From Mogibacterium sp. (lineage in GTDB: Bacteria > Bacillota > Clostridia > Peptostreptococcales > Anaerovoracaceae): 47,762 bases of DNA. The DNA lies in NCBI GenBank assembly GCA_017404265.1, contig JAFRCS010000009.1, positions 1-47,762 of the forward strand, read 5' to 3'. The notes below the pieces were generated by a model. The model ran no database searches, was not told where the DNA came from, and saw only the letters and a list, made by a program, of their open reading frames with translations. Below, one piece after another: positions 1 through 8,661 of the stretch. Numbering within the stretch: position 1 is the first letter of the stretch; each line of letters opens with the position of its first letter. The position numbers and the translations under genes were made by a program.

Positions 1-1
1 G

Positions 2-247
2 AAAGAGGAAGGCGGACGCCACACACCGTTCTTCAACGGATACAGACCGCAGTTCTACTTCAGAACTACAGACGTAACAGGTGACCTGAGTCTTCCGGAA
101 GGCACAGAGATGTGCATGCCTGGCGACAACGTCGTCATGACTATCGAGCTGATCACACCGATCGCTATCGAGGAAGGACTGAGATTCGCTATCAGAGAAG
201 GCGGAAGAACAGTTGGATCCGGCGTAGTAGTAGAGGTTATCGAGTAA
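2..247 (+). CDS. tuf: Elongation factor Tu, C-terminal part (5' end outside window)
   Basis: This is the last 81 codons of EF-Tu, the GTPase that brings aminoacyl-tRNA to the ribosome. The visible part is domain 3: [20 protein letters not shown], then DVTG, the PGDN segment and the terminal [13 protein letters not shown] motif, which are hallmark EF-Tu sequences. The reading frame is open from base 2 and stops at TAA 245-247. In many Firmicutes tuf ends the str operon and sits just before the S10 operon. Here three unrelated genes lie between them. A strong intrinsic terminator follows at once. Confidence 0.97.
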   Translation, partial: KEEGGRHTPFFNGYRPQFYFRTTDVTGDLSLPEGTEMCMPGDNVVMTIELITPIAIEEGLRFAIREGGRTVGSGVVVEVIE

Positions 248-267
248 CCACTTCGAAAAGCTATATG

Positions 268-296
268 AAGACACCGCTTCGGCGGTGTCTTTTTTC
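268..296 (+). terminator. Intrinsic terminator after tuf
   Basis: A 9-bp GC-rich stem, AGACACCGC (269-277) with GCGGTGTCT (282-290), is closed by a UUCG tetraloop and followed by a run of T. It ends the tuf transcript 20 bp after the stop codon. Confidence 0.95.
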
Positions 297-516
297 GTGC
301 CGTGGCAATTGCTCAACAGATAACTCGTTATTAGATGTCAAAAAAGAAGCCTAAGTTGGTAAAAAGTGCCGGGCGTCAAAAGAAGTGCTCTGAGTGCAGG
401 AATAAGTGCTTTTTCCGTTCGACAGTTTTATATAAAAGATATACCATCAAGACACATCGAGAGCGCTGTCGATAACCATCAATAACTGAGAATACTTCAC
501 CAGGAAGGAGAATAAA

Positions 517-879
517 ATGGCATACAATCAGAACTACTCACAGGGGAGTAATGACAAAGTCCGCTTCGATCTGATGGAACATATCGGGGTGCTCGCCAAA
601 AAGGACAACGGATGGACCAAAGAGGTAAATATCGTAGCCTGGAACGGAGGCAAGGCAAAGGTGGATATCCGTGAATGGGATCCGGACCACGCGAGGATGA
701 CTAAGGGCATAACGCTCTTTGAGGAAGAGGCAGAGACTCTTGTAAAGGCGCTCGCCCACAGATACGGGCTGAGATATACAAGCAGCAGTCCGTGTCAGGA
801 AGCGGTACAGAACACAGCGGCAATGGAGGAGCAGGAGGAAGAGCTCCCTTTTGATGAGGCGGCCGCAGAGCAAAGTTGA
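517..879 (+). CDS. YdbC/PC4-family ssDNA-binding, transcription coactivator-like protein
   Basis: A 120-residue protein with a strong ribosome binding site (AGGAAGGAG). Residues about 12-85 match the bacterial PC4-like YdbC family. They show the F-D-L-M-E-H-I-G-V-L start, the K-E-V-N-I-V-A-W-N-G strand, D-I-R-E-W-D-P-D-H-A-R-M and G-I-T-L-F-E-E-E. YdbC-type proteins are small dimers that bind single-stranded DNA; the cellular role is not well established, and involvement in transcription or repair is inferred from eukaryotic PC4. The last 35 residues are acidic and Gln/Glu-rich, probably disordered. It stands 269 bp after tuf with no convincing promoter seen; a weak candidate lies around 419-445. 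Confidence 0.8.
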   Translation: MAYNQNYSQGSNDKVRFDLMEHIGVLAKKDNGWTKEVNIVAWNGGKAKVDIREWDPDHARMTKGITLFEEEAETLVKALAHRYGLRYTSSSPCQEAVQNTAAMEEQEEELPFDEAAAEQS

Positions 880-940
880 CCGAATGTCAGCAGGATGATA
901 GACTCAATTGACAAATCCAAAAGGAGCACACACAGGTCAA

Positions 941-2317
941 ATGAAAGTCGCATTCCATACGCTGGGCTGCAAAGTGAATCATTATGAGACGGAGGCCATA
1001 AAGGAGGCCTTCGTTTCCCGTGGAGCAGAAATCGTAGGCGAGGAAGATCCTGCTGACGTCTATGTCATAAACACCTGCACCGTTACCAATATAGCGGACA
1101 GAAAGTCCCGCCAGTTCATCCGCAGGGCAAGGAAGACCAATCCGGATGCGATCATCGTCGTGACGGGCTGCTACGCTCAGGTCGCCTCCGATGATGTAGC
1201 GGCTATGCCTGAAGTCGATCTGGTCATGGGCAACAACCGCAAATCGGAGATCTGCGGTCTTGTGATGGAAAAGTTTGTGGCCAAAAGCAGCACTGAGGCT
1301 CCGGCAGAAAGCCTGGCTGCAGAACACGGCGCAGGCGCTGCAGCCAAAGACCGCGCTGAAGTACGGGTGACACCGCGCGACGAGCTCACTTTCTATGAGG
1401 ACCTGGGAAAGATAAAGTCGGCCAGCGACGAGATGTCGCGCGCCTACATAAAGATCCAGGACGGCTGTGACAGATTCTGTTCGTACTGCCTCATCCCTTA
1501 TGCAAGGGGTCCGGTAAGGAGCCGCAAAGCGGACGAAATAGTCGAAGAGGTGAGGAATCTGGTCGAGGCCGGGTTCAGGGAGGTGGTCCTAACGGGGATC
1601 AACACCGCTCTTTACGGCACGGAAGCCGGGGCAGAGCACAGCCTGTCAGAACTTCTGACCATGCTGGACGAGCTGGAGACTTCCGAAGACTTCCGTATCA
1701 GGCTCAGCTCACTCGAGCCGACGGTAGTGGACAAGGACAACGTCGAAGAGATCATCAGGCACAGAAGGCTGTGTCATCATCTGCACCTTTCCGTACAGAA
1801 CGGCAGCGACTCCGTGCTCAAAGCCATGAACCGCCATTACACTCGCGAGGAGTATCTGGATATCGTGTTCATGCTCCGAAACCACGACCCGCTCTTTGGC
1901 ATCACAACGGATATCATCGTCGGATTCCCTGGCGAGACGGAGAAAGACTTTGAAGATACGCTGGACATAGTAAAGAAGTCAGCCTTCGGCAGGACGCATG
2001 TGTTCCGCTACTCGCCCCGCAAGGGCACGGCCGGAGCCGCTATGAAGGACGCGGTCCCTGAACAGATCAAGAAGGAAAGAGCGGAGGCCCTTGAGAGTCT
2101 CGGCGAAAAGGCGGCAAAAGCATTCACCGGAGCCAACCTCGGCATCACGCATACAGTCCTCATCGAAGAATCCTGCGACGGCTACGCTACAGGCTACACG
2201 GGCAATTACATCAAAACATACATAGAGGATCCGGAAGGACGGATCGAAGCAGGCAAACTGTACAAGGCTGTACTGACGCGCACGTTCAGGGACGGGGCTC
2301 TGGCGGTCCTTGAATAA
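941..2317 (+). CDS. mtaB: tRNA t6A37 methylthiotransferase MtaB
   Basis: A radical-SAM enzyme that converts t6A at position 37 of ANN-decoding tRNAs to ms2t6A. The N-terminal UPF0004 domain holds C10, C46 and C77, which bind the auxiliary cluster. The radical-SAM CxxxCxxC is C176, C180, C183 (DGCDRFCSYCLIPY), and a TRAM-like domain lies at the C terminus. Residues about 114-150 form an Ala/Glu-rich insert between the domains. I chose ATG 941 because MKVAFHTLGCKVN is the usual family start; an in-frame TTG at 908 would add 11 residues but has a poor ribosome site. The product is 458 residues, normal for MtaB rather than MiaB. It may be co-transcribed with the HIT gene 73 bp downstream. Confidence 0.93.
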   Translation: MKVAFHTLGCKVNHYETEAIKEAFVSRGAEIVGEEDPADVYVINTCTVTNIADRKSRQFIRRARKTNPDAIIVVTGCYAQVASDDVAAMPEVDLVMGNNRKSEICGLVMEKFVAKSSTEAPAESLAAEHGAGAAAKDRAEVRVTPRDELTFYEDLGKIKSASDEMSRAYIKIQDGCDRFCSYCLIPYARGPVRSRKADEIVEEVRNLVEAGFREVVLTGINTALYGTEAGAEHSLSELLTMLDELETSEDFRIRLSSLEPTVVDKDNVEEIIRHRRLCHHLHLSVQNGSDSVLKAMNRHYTREEYLDIVFMLRNHDPLFGITTDIIVGFPGETEKDFEDTLDIVKKSAFGRTHVFRYSPRKGTAGAAMKDAVPEQIKKERAEALESLGEKAAKAFTGANLGITHTVLIEESCDGYATGYTGNYIKTYIEDPEGRIEAGKLYKAVLTRTFRDGALAVLE

Positions 2318-2390
2318 TATAGCCATGAAGAATACAATTAGAGCGAAGATACAAAGGCTGTTTGTAAAGATAAGAAGGAGGATAGGAGAC

Positions 2391-2732
2391 ATGGATGACT
2401 GCATCTTCTGCAAACTCGCGAACGGCGAAATCCCTACGGACATGGTCTACCAGGACGACAAGATCGCTGTGTTCCGCGACGCTGCGCCGCAGGCTCCGGT
2501 TCACATGCTGATGGTGCCTAAGATCCACGTGGCATCGCTCGACGACCTGACAGATGAGCATGCCGATCTCATGGCGCACATGATGCTCAAGATCAAAGAG
2601 GTCTGCGCGCAGGAGGGACTGGATAACGGCTATCGCTGCGTGATCAATACCGGCGAGGACGGACAGCAGACAGTAAAGCACCTGCATATCCACATACTCG
2701 GCAAGCGCGCAATGCAGTGGCCACCGGGCTAA
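2391..2732 (+). CDS. HIT-family nucleotide hydrolase (Hint-like)
   Basis: A 113-residue histidine-triad protein. The triad H97-L-H99-I-H101 lies in VKHLHIHILG, and the N-terminal C4-x2-C7 belongs to the DCIFCKL motif typical of Hint-type phosphoramidases, which cleave AMP-N bonds such as aminoacyl adenylates. The start at ATG 2391 is set by the AAGAAGGAGGATAGG ribosome site and by the family N terminus; an in-frame ATG at 2310, overlapping mtaB, has no support. It ends in QWPPG, as is common in the family. A terminator follows 24 bp downstream, so this gene ends the mtaB transcript. Confidence 0.93.
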   Translation: MDDCIFCKLANGEIPTDMVYQDDKIAVFRDAAPQAPVHMLMVPKIHVASLDDLTDEHADLMAHMMLKIKEVCAQEGLDNGYRCVINTGEDGQQTVKHLHIHILGKRAMQWPPG

Positions 2733-2756
2733 AGGCCAATAGGCTTTGACCGAAAT

Positions 2757-2806
2757 AACGGTGAATATTCCGGATAAATGAACGGAATATGCACCGTTTT
2801 CTTTTG
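2757..2806 (+). terminator. Intrinsic terminator after the HIT gene
   Basis: A 16-bp stem, AACGGTGAATATTCCG (2757-2772) against CGGAATATGCACCGTT (2783-2798), has one A/C mismatch, a 10-nt loop and a T-rich tail (TTTTCTTTT). Confidence 0.93.
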
Positions 2807-3002
2807 CTTCAACATACAGTTAGAAGAGATACTGAACGCCAATCTATATATAGTGGGGCGGGGGCATGGGGGAGCACTATCCGTGGTGGTAGAGGAAACG
2901 CGGAACACAGTGTTGGGCATCCGTGATCAGAAAGCCCCAAATTTCAAGCTTTTCAGGCTCTGTGCACCCTCAAAAATACTCAAAAAACATTTCAAAAAAG
3001 GC
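2807..3002. other. Non-coding spacer with a possible structured element
   Basis: I see no convincing gene here. The stretch 2854-2939 is G-rich and can be closed by TGGGGC (2854-2859) with GCCCCA (2934-2939). Inside it are the short palindrome AACACAGTGTT (2914-2924) and a possible CCGTG/CGCGG stem. This could be a small structured RNA or a decayed sequence; it matches no riboswitch class I can recognise. Confidence 0.3.
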
Positions 3003-3031
3003 TTGCATTCCGGTGCGCCTGTATATATAAT
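3003..3031 (+). promoter_or_regulatory. Sigma-A promoter of the S10 ribosomal operon
   Basis: TTGCAT (3003-3008), a 17-bp spacer, then a perfect TATAAT (3026-3031). Transcription would begin near 3037, giving a leader of about 290 nt before rpsJ. It is the only near-consensus promoter seen ahead of the ribosomal cluster. Confidence 0.85.
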
Positions 3032-3036
3032 TCAAA

Positions 3037-3325
3037 GGCTTGTTAAACGCGAAGAAGCAGGAAGTTACCGTGCTAGCGGATAATTTCTGCCGAGAAGTCC
3101 TCACACGATGGGGGCGAAGGGTTTCGCTTTTTTGTTGTGTGCCATACCTTAGGAAACGCGCGAAAGAGTGTAAGGCACTTCGGCGAAGGGCACAGGGACA
3201 GCAAAACGCTGAAATTTCAAGGGATTCCAATGAGTTGCATGGAGCCCCGCGAGAGGCAGGCGCAGGCGAAGTCCTGTACAAGCATAGCGAAAATTAGTAC
3301 GAAAAACCAAAACAGGAGGAAAGCA
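3037..3325 (+). promoter_or_regulatory. Long structured 5' leader of the S10 operon
   Basis: About 290 nt lie between the promoter and rpsJ. A short hairpin, GCGAA (3114-3118)/TTCGC (3123-3127), is followed by six T, like a weak attenuator. Further on are CCTTA/TAAGG (3147-3151/3171-3175) and CTTC-GGC-GAAG (3178-3188). Ribosomal operon leaders in bacteria often bind a product protein (L4 in E. coli), so autoregulation is a fair inference. I cannot assign a named leader family. The rpsJ ribosome site is AGGAGG at 3314-3319. Confidence 0.55.
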
Positions 3326-3637
3326 ATGAGCGAATTACAGAAAATCAGGATCAGAATGAAGGCTTATGACCACGCTCTTCTGGACAAGTATGCTGCGAAG
3401 ATCGTAGAGACAGTCAAGAAGACGGGCGCTGATGTAAGCGGACCTATTCCGCTTCCGACAGAGAAGGAAGTCGTTACAATCATCAGAGCGGTCCATAAGT
3501 ACAAGGACAGCAGAGAGCAGTTCGAGCAGAGAACACACAAGAGACTCATCGACGTTACAAACGCGACCAACAAGACGGTCGAGGCTCTGCAGAAGCTCGA
3601 CGCACCTGCAGGTGTTGATATCTACGTCAAGCTCTAA
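3326..3637 (+). CDS. rpsJ: 30S ribosomal protein S10
   Basis: First gene of the S10 operon, 103 residues, the usual length. The family start [11 protein letters not shown] and the segments [31 protein letters not shown] and LPAGVDI-like VDIYVKL are all visible. S10 assembles into the 30S head and also acts as NusE in transcription antitermination. ATG 3326 follows an AGGAGG site by 6 bases; a longer upstream open frame runs through the leader and is not real. The 95-bp gap before rplC is unusually long and structured. Confidence 0.97.
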   Translation: MSELQKIRIRMKAYDHALLDKYAAKIVETVKKTGADVSGPIPLPTEKEVVTIIRAVHKYKDSREQFEQRTHKRLIDVTNATNKTVEALQKLDAPAGVDIYVKL

Positions 3638-3650
3638 TCCGTATTAGTAA

Positions 3651-3706
3651 GATCACACGAGAGGGACGCCGGACCCAAGCACCGGCAGAGCCAAACCGGA
3701 GTGATC
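3651..3706 (+). promoter_or_regulatory. Hairpin element in the rpsJ-rplC spacer
   Basis: Outer arms GATCAC (3651-3656) and GTGATC (3701-3706) enclose an inner stem GCCGG (3668-3672)/CCGGC (3682-3686). No T-run follows, so it is not a terminator. It could be a protein-binding or processing site in the mRNA. Confidence 0.55.
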
Positions 3707-3732
3707 CGCTGTAAGAACAGGAGGAAACACAT

Positions 3733-4368
3733 ATGAAAACATTGCTGGGAAAGAAGATCGGAATGACTCAGATCTTCGCAGAAGACGGAACAGTCATCCC
3801 GGTAACTGTCGTTGAGGCAGGCCCGGTGGCAGTCGTTCAGGTAAAGACTGTCGAGACAGACGGCTATGACGCAGTCCAGGTGGGCTACGAAGATCAGAAG
3901 CCGCAGAGAGTCAACAAGCCGCTCGCAGGACACTACGCGAAGGCAGGCGTTGGCACAAAGAAGTACCTCGCTGAGTTTAAGCCGGGCGAGGGAGAGACTT
4001 ACGAAGTAGGTCAGGAAATCACGGTCGCGGACTTTGAAGAAGGCATGAAGCTCGATGTTACAGGAACATCCAAGGGTAAAGGAACCCAGGGTAACATCAA
4101 GAGACACGGCCACCGCAGAGGACCGATGAGCCACGGCTCAAAGCACAAGAGACTCGCCGGAGCACTGGCAGCCGGTACTTATCCTTCAAGAGTCTTCAAG
4201 GGCAACAAGGCCCCTGGAAGAATGGGAAGAGATACAGTCACAGTTCAGAACGTAGTGCTCGTTAAGAAGCTCGAAGATCGCAACATCATGCTGATCAAGG
4301 GCGCCGTTCCGGGAAGGAAGGGCGGACTCCTGAAGATCAGACCGGCGGTCAAGGGCCAGGATAAGTAA
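3733..4368 (+). CDS. rplC: 50S ribosomal protein L3
   Basis: A 211-residue early-assembly protein of the large subunit that reaches toward the peptidyl transferase centre. The N terminus LLGKKIGMTQIF and the central loop GHRRGPMSHGSKHKR with the following GxxAxxxYPSRVFKGNKAPGRMG are diagnostic. The start ATG 3733 follows AGGAGG. It is joined to rplD by a 20-bp spacer, in the standard order of the operon. Confidence 0.97.
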   Translation: MKTLLGKKIGMTQIFAEDGTVIPVTVVEAGPVAVVQVKTVETDGYDAVQVGYEDQKPQRVNKPLAGHYAKAGVGTKKYLAEFKPGEGETYEVGQEITVADFEEGMKLDVTGTSKGKGTQGNIKRHGHRRGPMSHGSKHKRLAGALAAGTYPSRVFKGNKAPGRMGRDTVTVQNVVLVKKLEDRNIMLIKGAVPGRKGGLLKIRPAVKGQDK

Positions 4369-4388
4369 GCGGAAAGGAGGAACTGAAA

Positions 4389-5012
4389 ATGGCAAAGCTG
4401 AACGTAGTAAACGTTGAAGGCAAGAAAGTCGGAGACATCACTCTGAACGATGAGATTTTCGGAATCGAGCCAAACGAATTCGCAGTACAGGCAGTCATCA
4501 AGAACTACCTGGCAAACCAGAGACAGGGAACCCAGTCCGCAAAGACAAGAGCTGAGGTCAGAGGAGGCGGCCGCAAGCCTTTCAGACAGAAGGGAACAGG
4601 ACGCCACAGACAGGGTAGCTCGACAGACCCATCACAGGTCGGCGGCGGAGTGGTATTCGCACCAAAGCCAAGAGACTACAGATACTCGCTCAACAAGAAG
4701 CTCAAGAGACTCGCTCTCAAGTCGGCGCTCTCCGCAAAGGTTGCTGATAACGAGCTGATCGTAGTAGACGAGTTCAAGTTCGCAGAGCCTAAGACAAAGG
4801 AAATGGTCAAGGTTCTCGAGAACATCAAGGCAGACAAGAAGGCGCTGATCGTCATGGATGAGAAGGATGAAAACGTTGTAAGATCCGCTCACAACATCCC
4901 GGGCGTCAGGACCGCACTGGTAAGCACCATGAACGTATACGAGATCGTAAACCACTACACACTCGTGCTCACCAAGGCAGCAGCCAAGAAGATCGAGGAG
5001 GTGTACGCATAA
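4389..5012 (+). CDS. rplD: 50S ribosomal protein L4
   Basis: A 207-residue protein whose extended loop lines the exit tunnel. The loop is visible as [20 protein letters not shown] followed by [15 protein letters not shown]. In E. coli L4 represses its own operon by binding the S10 leader; the long leader at 3037-3325 would be a candidate target here, though this is inference. It overlaps rplW by one base (TAATG), so the two are translationally coupled. Confidence 0.97.
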   Translation: MAKLNVVNVEGKKVGDITLNDEIFGIEPNEFAVQAVIKNYLANQRQGTQSAKTRAEVRGGGRKPFRQKGTGRHRQGSSTDPSQVGGGVVFAPKPRDYRYSLNKKLKRLALKSALSAKVADNELIVVDEFKFAEPKTKEMVKVLENIKADKKALIVMDEKDENVVRSAHNIPGVRTALVSTMNVYEIVNHYTLVLTKAAAKKIEEVYA

Positions 5013-5302
5013 TGAAGACTGGATACGACGTATTACTGAGGCCTATCATCACTGAGAACAGCATGGATATGGCTGCGGAAAAGAAGTACGCATTCAAGGT
5101 TGCGCAGACCGCAAACAAGACCGAGGTCCGCAAGGCTGTCGAAGAGATCTTCGGCGTAGACGTAGCCAAGGTCAACATCATGAACGTCAGCGGAAAGAGA
5201 AAGAGACTGGGAAGAACATTCGGAACGACATCTTCATATAAGAAGGCGATCGTTACACTCACTCCTGACAGCAAGGAGATCGAGCTCTTCTCAGACATGT
5301 AA
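5012..5302 (+). CDS. rplW: 50S ribosomal protein L23
   Basis: A 96-residue protein at the tunnel exit, docking site for trigger factor and SRP. Start [17 protein letters not shown] and the segments [19 protein letters not shown] and [21 protein letters not shown] are typical of the family. The start overlaps the rplD stop by one base. The 18-bp gap to rplB carries an AAGGAGG site. Confidence 0.97.
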   Translation: MKTGYDVLLRPIITENSMDMAAEKKYAFKVAQTANKTEVRKAVEEIFGVDVAKVNIMNVSGKRKRLGRTFGTTSSYKKAIVTLTPDSKEIELFSDM

Positions 5303-5320
5303 TTAAGGAGGCAGTAGGAA

Positions 5321-6154
5321 ATGGGAATCAGAAAGTATAAACCGACATCCCCGGGACTCAGAGGTATGACGGTCTCCACATTCGAGGAGATCACTACCGA
5401 TAAGCCGGAAAAGTCTCTTACCGTCACCCTTAAGAAGCACTCGGGAAGAAACGTAAGAGGCAAGATCACCGTCAGACACAGAGGCGGCGGTTACAGACCT
5501 AAATACAGGATCATCGACTTCAAGAGAACGAAGGACGATATCCCTGCAACAGTAAAGACGATCGAGTACGATCCGAACAGAACGGCAAACATCGCACTCC
5601 TCGTTTACGCAGACGGAGAGAAGAGATACATCATCGCTCCTAATAAGCTGAAAGTCGGCGACGTAGTTGAGTCGGGTCCGAACGCGGACATCAAGCCGGG
5701 CAACGCACTGCCGATCGCAAACATTCCTCTCGGCACGATCATCCACAACATCGAGCTCAAGCCGGGCAAGGGCGGACAGCTGGTAAGAGCAGCCGGTAAC
5801 GGCGCTCAGCTGATGGCCAAGGAGGGAGACTATGCACAGGTAAGACTCCCGTCCGGAGAGGTCAGAATGGTAAGCATGAAGTGCAGAGCCACAATCGGCG
5901 AGGTTGGCAACATCGATCACGGCAACATCCAGATCGGTAAGGCCGGCCGCAAGAGACACATGGGATGGAGACCTACAGTCAGAGGTTCCGTAATGAACCC
6001 TAACGATCACCCACACGGCGGTGGTGAAGGTAGAGCTCCGATCGGACGTAAGGGTCCTGTCACTCCATGGGGCAAGCCGACACTCGGTTACAAGACACGT
6101 AAGAAGAACAAAGACTCTAACAAGTACATTGTTAAGAGAAGAAACGGCAAGTAG
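5321..6154 (+). CDS. rplB: 50S ribosomal protein L2
   Basis: A 277-residue RNA-binding protein needed for subunit joining and peptidyl transfer. It has the N-terminal [11 protein letters not shown] segment, the OB-like RNA-binding region ([21 protein letters not shown]) and the C-terminal SH3-like domain with [20 protein letters not shown], whose GGGEGR loop contains the functionally important histidine. Length and order are standard. Confidence 0.97.
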   Translation: MGIRKYKPTSPGLRGMTVSTFEEITTDKPEKSLTVTLKKHSGRNVRGKITVRHRGGGYRPKYRIIDFKRTKDDIPATVKTIEYDPNRTANIALLVYADGEKRYIIAPNKLKVGDVVESGPNADIKPGNALPIANIPLGTIIHNIELKPGKGGQLVRAAGNGAQLMAKEGDYAQVRLPSGEVRMVSMKCRATIGEVGNIDHGNIQIGKAGRKRHMGWRPTVRGSVMNPNDHPHGGGEGRAPIGRKGPVTPWGKPTLGYKTRKKNKDSNKYIVKRRNGK

Positions 6155-6168
6155 AGAGGAGCAAATTA

Positions 6169-6438
6169 ATGGGAAGATCGCTTAAGAAAGGCCCGTTCGT
6201 AAACAAGAAGCTTCTTGAAAGAGTAGAGGCAATGAACGCAGCCAATGAAAAGACCGTACTTAAGACATGGTCAAGATCATCAACTATTTTCCCTCAGATG
6301 ATCGGTCACACGATCGCTGTCCATGACGGACGCAAGCATGTGCCTGTATACATCACAGAGGATATGGTTGGACACAAGCTCGGCGAGTTTGCTCCGACCA
6401 GAACATTCAAGGGTCACTCCGGTGACAGAAAACTCTAA
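6169..6438 (+). CDS. rpsS: 30S ribosomal protein S19
   Basis: An 89-residue head protein that contacts S13 and the A-site finger region. The complete family pattern is present: [16 protein letters not shown], the [26 protein letters not shown] core and [15 protein letters not shown]. It follows rplB by 14 bases with a GAGGAG site. Confidence 0.97.
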   Translation: MGRSLKKGPFVNKKLLERVEAMNAANEKTVLKTWSRSSTIFPQMIGHTIAVHDGRKHVPVYITEDMVGHKLGEFAPTRTFKGHSGDRKL

Positions 6439-6470
6439 GTCAGTAAGTAACAGAAAGGAGAAGCTATACT

Positions 6471-6851
6471 ATGGAAGCTAAAGCAGTAGCCAAGTATGTA
6501 AGAATGTCTTCAAGCAAGCTCAAACCTGTTACTGATCTGGTAAGAGGTAAGGACCTGAATGAAGCACTCACAATTCTCAAGTTCACCCCGGGTAAGGGTT
6601 CTGAGCTTATCGAGAAGGTAGTAAAGTCCGCAGCAGCTAACGCTGAGAACAATCACGAGATGGATCCTGACAAGCTCTATGTAGCAGAGATCAACGCAAA
6701 CCAGGGTCCTACAATGAAGCGCTGGAGACCGGGCGCACAGGGCAGAGCGGGCATGATCCTGAAGAGAACTAGCCACATCTACGTTACTCTGAAGGAAAGA
6801 GAAGCCGCTGTAAAACCGGCAAAGGAAACTAAGAAGGAGGAGGTTCGCTAA
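6471..6851 (+). CDS. rplV: 50S ribosomal protein L22
   Basis: A 126-residue protein whose beta-hairpin lines the exit tunnel near L4. It shows [33 protein letters not shown] and the tunnel hairpin [26 protein letters not shown] short Lys/Glu-rich tail of about 15 residues extends past the core. The stop overlaps the rpsC start by one base. Confidence 0.97.
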   Translation: MEAKAVAKYVRMSSSKLKPVTDLVRGKDLNEALTILKFTPGKGSELIEKVVKSAAANAENNHEMDPDKLYVAEINANQGPTMKRWRPGAQGRAGMILKRTSHIYVTLKEREAAVKPAKETKKEEVR

Positions 6852-7723
6852 TGGGACAGAAAGTTAATCCACATGGAATGAGAGTTGGCGTCAACAAGGA
6901 CTGGAGCTCCAAGTGGTATGCCGACAAATCAAAGTTTGCGGATCTCCTGGTAGAAGACAATCAGATCAGAGCATTCGTAAAGAAGAAACTGTACAACGCC
7001 GGCGTTTCGAACATCGTTATCGAGCGTAAGGGCGCTGACGAGGTCAAGGTGATCGTTATGGCAGCAAGGCCTGGTATGGTCATCGGAAGATCCGGCGAGG
7101 GAATCGACGAATTCAAGAAGGCACTCGTCAAGCTGACTGGCAAGAAGGTAGACGTAAGCATCGAGGAGATCAGAAAGACAGAACTCGACGCTCAGCTCAC
7201 CGCAGAGAGCGTAGCTCAGTCTCTCGAGAGAAGAACTTCGTTTAGAAGAGCCATGAAGCAGCCTATCGGCCGCACAATGAAGGCCGGTGCCAAGGGCATC
7301 AAGATCGTCTGCTCCGGCAGACTCGGCGGTGCCGAGATCGCAAGATCCGAAAAGTACAGTGAAGGAAACGTGCCTCTGCACACTCTGAGAGCGGATATCG
7401 ATTATGGATTCGCTGAGGCTGACACGACATACGGCAAGATCGGCGTAAAGGTCTGGATCAACCACGGCGAGATTCTCGACAAGGGCCTCAAGGATTCCGT
7501 ACCAAAGGCTGAGGACAGAAGAGACAAGAAGGGCAGACGTAATGACCGCAAGGACAGAAGGTCAGCCGGAAGGTCCGACAGAAGAGACGGAAGAAGATTT
7601 GACGGCCGCGAGGCTAAGCCTGAGGTAAAGCCTGCAACTACTAGAGTTCGCAAGGCCCCTAAGGCGGCTCCTGCTCCGGCAGCTGAGCCACAGGCAGAAG
7701 CAGCACAGGAGACAGAAGCATAG
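6851..7723 (+). CDS. rpsC: 30S ribosomal protein S3 with long charged C-terminal extension
   Basis: S3 forms part of the mRNA entry channel. The N-terminal domain ([20 protein letters not shown]), the KH domain with [19 protein letters not shown] and the C-terminal S3 domain ([25 protein letters not shown]) are complete by about residue 221. Bacterial S3 usually ends near residue 210-235. Here about 69 more residues follow (about 7514-7720). First comes a stretch very rich in Arg and Asp ([16 protein letters not shown], then repeated [13 protein letters not shown] units), and then an Ala/Pro/Glu tail. The extension is likely disordered and RNA-contacting, by inference from charge. The extended frame is open and in the same base composition as the core. 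Confidence 0.96.
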   Translation: MGQKVNPHGMRVGVNKDWSSKWYADKSKFADLLVEDNQIRAFVKKKLYNAGVSNIVIERKGADEVKVIVMAARPGMVIGRSGEGIDEFKKALVKLTGKKVDVSIEEIRKTELDAQLTAESVAQSLERRTSFRRAMKQPIGRTMKAGAKGIKIVCSGRLGGAEIARSEKYSEGNVPLHTLRADIDYGFAEADTTYGKIGVKVWINHGEILDKGLKDSVPKAEDRRDKKGRRNDRKDRRSAGRSDRRDGRRFDGREAKPEVKPATTRVRKAPKAAPAPAAEPQAEAAQETEA

Positions 7724-7747
7724 TATTAAGGAAAGGAGAAACTCGCC

Positions 7748-8173
7748 ATGTTAATGCCAAAACGCGTTAAGCGCAGAAAACAGCACCGTGGCAGAATGAA
7801 GGGCATTGCAACTAAGGGCAATGCGGTGGCATACGGTACATATGGACTCATGGCTGACGGACGCGGCTGGATCGATTCCAAGCAGATCGAGGCTGCCCGT
7901 GTAGCGATGACAAGGTCCATCAAAAGAGGCGGTAAGGTTTATATCAAGATCTTCCCGCATAAGCCGGTAAGTAAGAAGCCTATCGGAGTACGTATGGGAT
8001 CCGGAAAGGGAGCTCCTGAGTACTGGGTAGCTGTAGTAAAGCCGGGCAGAGTTATGTTCGAGATCGACGGAGTCACAGAGGCTCAGGCAAGAGAAGCTAT
8101 GAGACTTGCGGCTCACAAACTGCCGATCAAGTGCAAGTTCGTTGTTAAGGGACAGGAAGGAGGAGCGCAGTAA
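7748..8173 (+). CDS. rplP: 50S ribosomal protein L16
   Basis: A 141-residue protein near the A site and central protuberance. The start [19 protein letters not shown] and the [21 protein letters not shown] segment identify it. I keep ATG 7748, as family members start MLMPK; the ATG two codons later is less likely. Its stop overlaps the rpmC start by one base. Confidence 0.97.
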   Translation: MLMPKRVKRRKQHRGRMKGIATKGNAVAYGTYGLMADGRGWIDSKQIEAARVAMTRSIKRGGKVYIKIFPHKPVSKKPIGVRMGSGKGAPEYWVAVVKPGRVMFEIDGVTEAQAREAMRLAAHKLPIKCKFVVKGQEGGAQ

Positions 8174-8373
8174 TGGACCTGAACAAGATCAGAAAAATGA
8201 CAGATCAGGAAAGAACTGCTGAACTCGAAAGAATGAAGCAGGAGCTCTTCAACCTGAGATTCCAGCACGTTACAGGACAGCTGGAGAACCCTGTAAGAAT
8301 GAGAGAAGTAAGAAGAGATATCGCCAGAGTCAAGACCATCATGAGAGAGGTCGAGCAGGGCAGGAACGCGTAG
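8173..8373 (+). CDS. rpmC: 50S ribosomal protein L29
   Basis: A 66-residue helical-hairpin protein near the tunnel exit, next to L23. The pattern [20 protein letters not shown], then [20 protein letters not shown] and [13 protein letters not shown], is typical. It is coupled to rplP by a one-base overlap. Confidence 0.97.
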   Translation: MDLNKIRKMTDQERTAELERMKQELFNLRFQHVTGQLENPVRMREVRRDIARVKTIMREVEQGRNA

Positions 8374-8392
8374 AAAGGAGGAAGACTGACAG

Positions 8393-8647
8393 ATGGAAAG
8401 AAACAGAAGAAAGACCAGAGTCGGAGTCGTAACAAGCGACAAAATGGATAAGACTATCGTAGTCGCAACTGAAGAGATCGTCAGACACCCTCTCTACGGC
8501 AAGGGAGTCAAGAGGACTGTAAAGTTCAAGGCCCATGACGAGAACAATGAGTGTGGCATCGGCGATAAGGTCCTGATCATGGAGACCAGACCTCTGTCCA
8601 AGGACAAGAGATGGAGACTCGTCAGGATCGTAGAGAAAGCTAAGTAA
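8393..8647 (+). CDS. rpsQ: 30S ribosomal protein S17
   Basis: An 84-residue OB-fold primary binder of 16S rRNA. It shows [39 protein letters not shown] and the C-terminal [20 protein letters not shown]. Length and position (between L29 and L14) are standard. Confidence 0.97.
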   Translation: MERNRRKTRVGVVTSDKMDKTIVVATEEIVRHPLYGKGVKRTVKFKAHDENNECGIGDKVLIMETRPLSKDKRWRLVRIVEKAK

Positions 8648-8661
8648 GGAGGCAACGGATC

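Noticed and set aside
298..516. Gene or RNA between tuf and the YdbC-like gene
   Set aside because: Only short AAGTGC-like repeats and a weak promoter candidate are visible; nothing that supports a feature.
908..940. Longer MtaB start at TTG 908
   Set aside because: Poor ribosome site and extra residues outside the family N terminus; ATG 941 gives the usual MKVAFHTLGCKVN start, although its own ribosome site spacing is also long.
2850..2945. Known riboswitch (THF, TPP, cobalamin, SAM, c-di-GMP classes)
   Set aside because: None of the conserved core motifs I know for these classes could be found.
2778..3083. 101-codon open frame in the spacer before rpsJ
   Set aside because: It overlaps a terminator stem and the S10 promoter, has no ribosome site and no recognisable protein features.
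3137..3325. Upstream extension of rpsJ through the leader
   Set aside because: S10 is complete from ATG 3326 with AGGAGG just before it; the extension crosses the structured leader.
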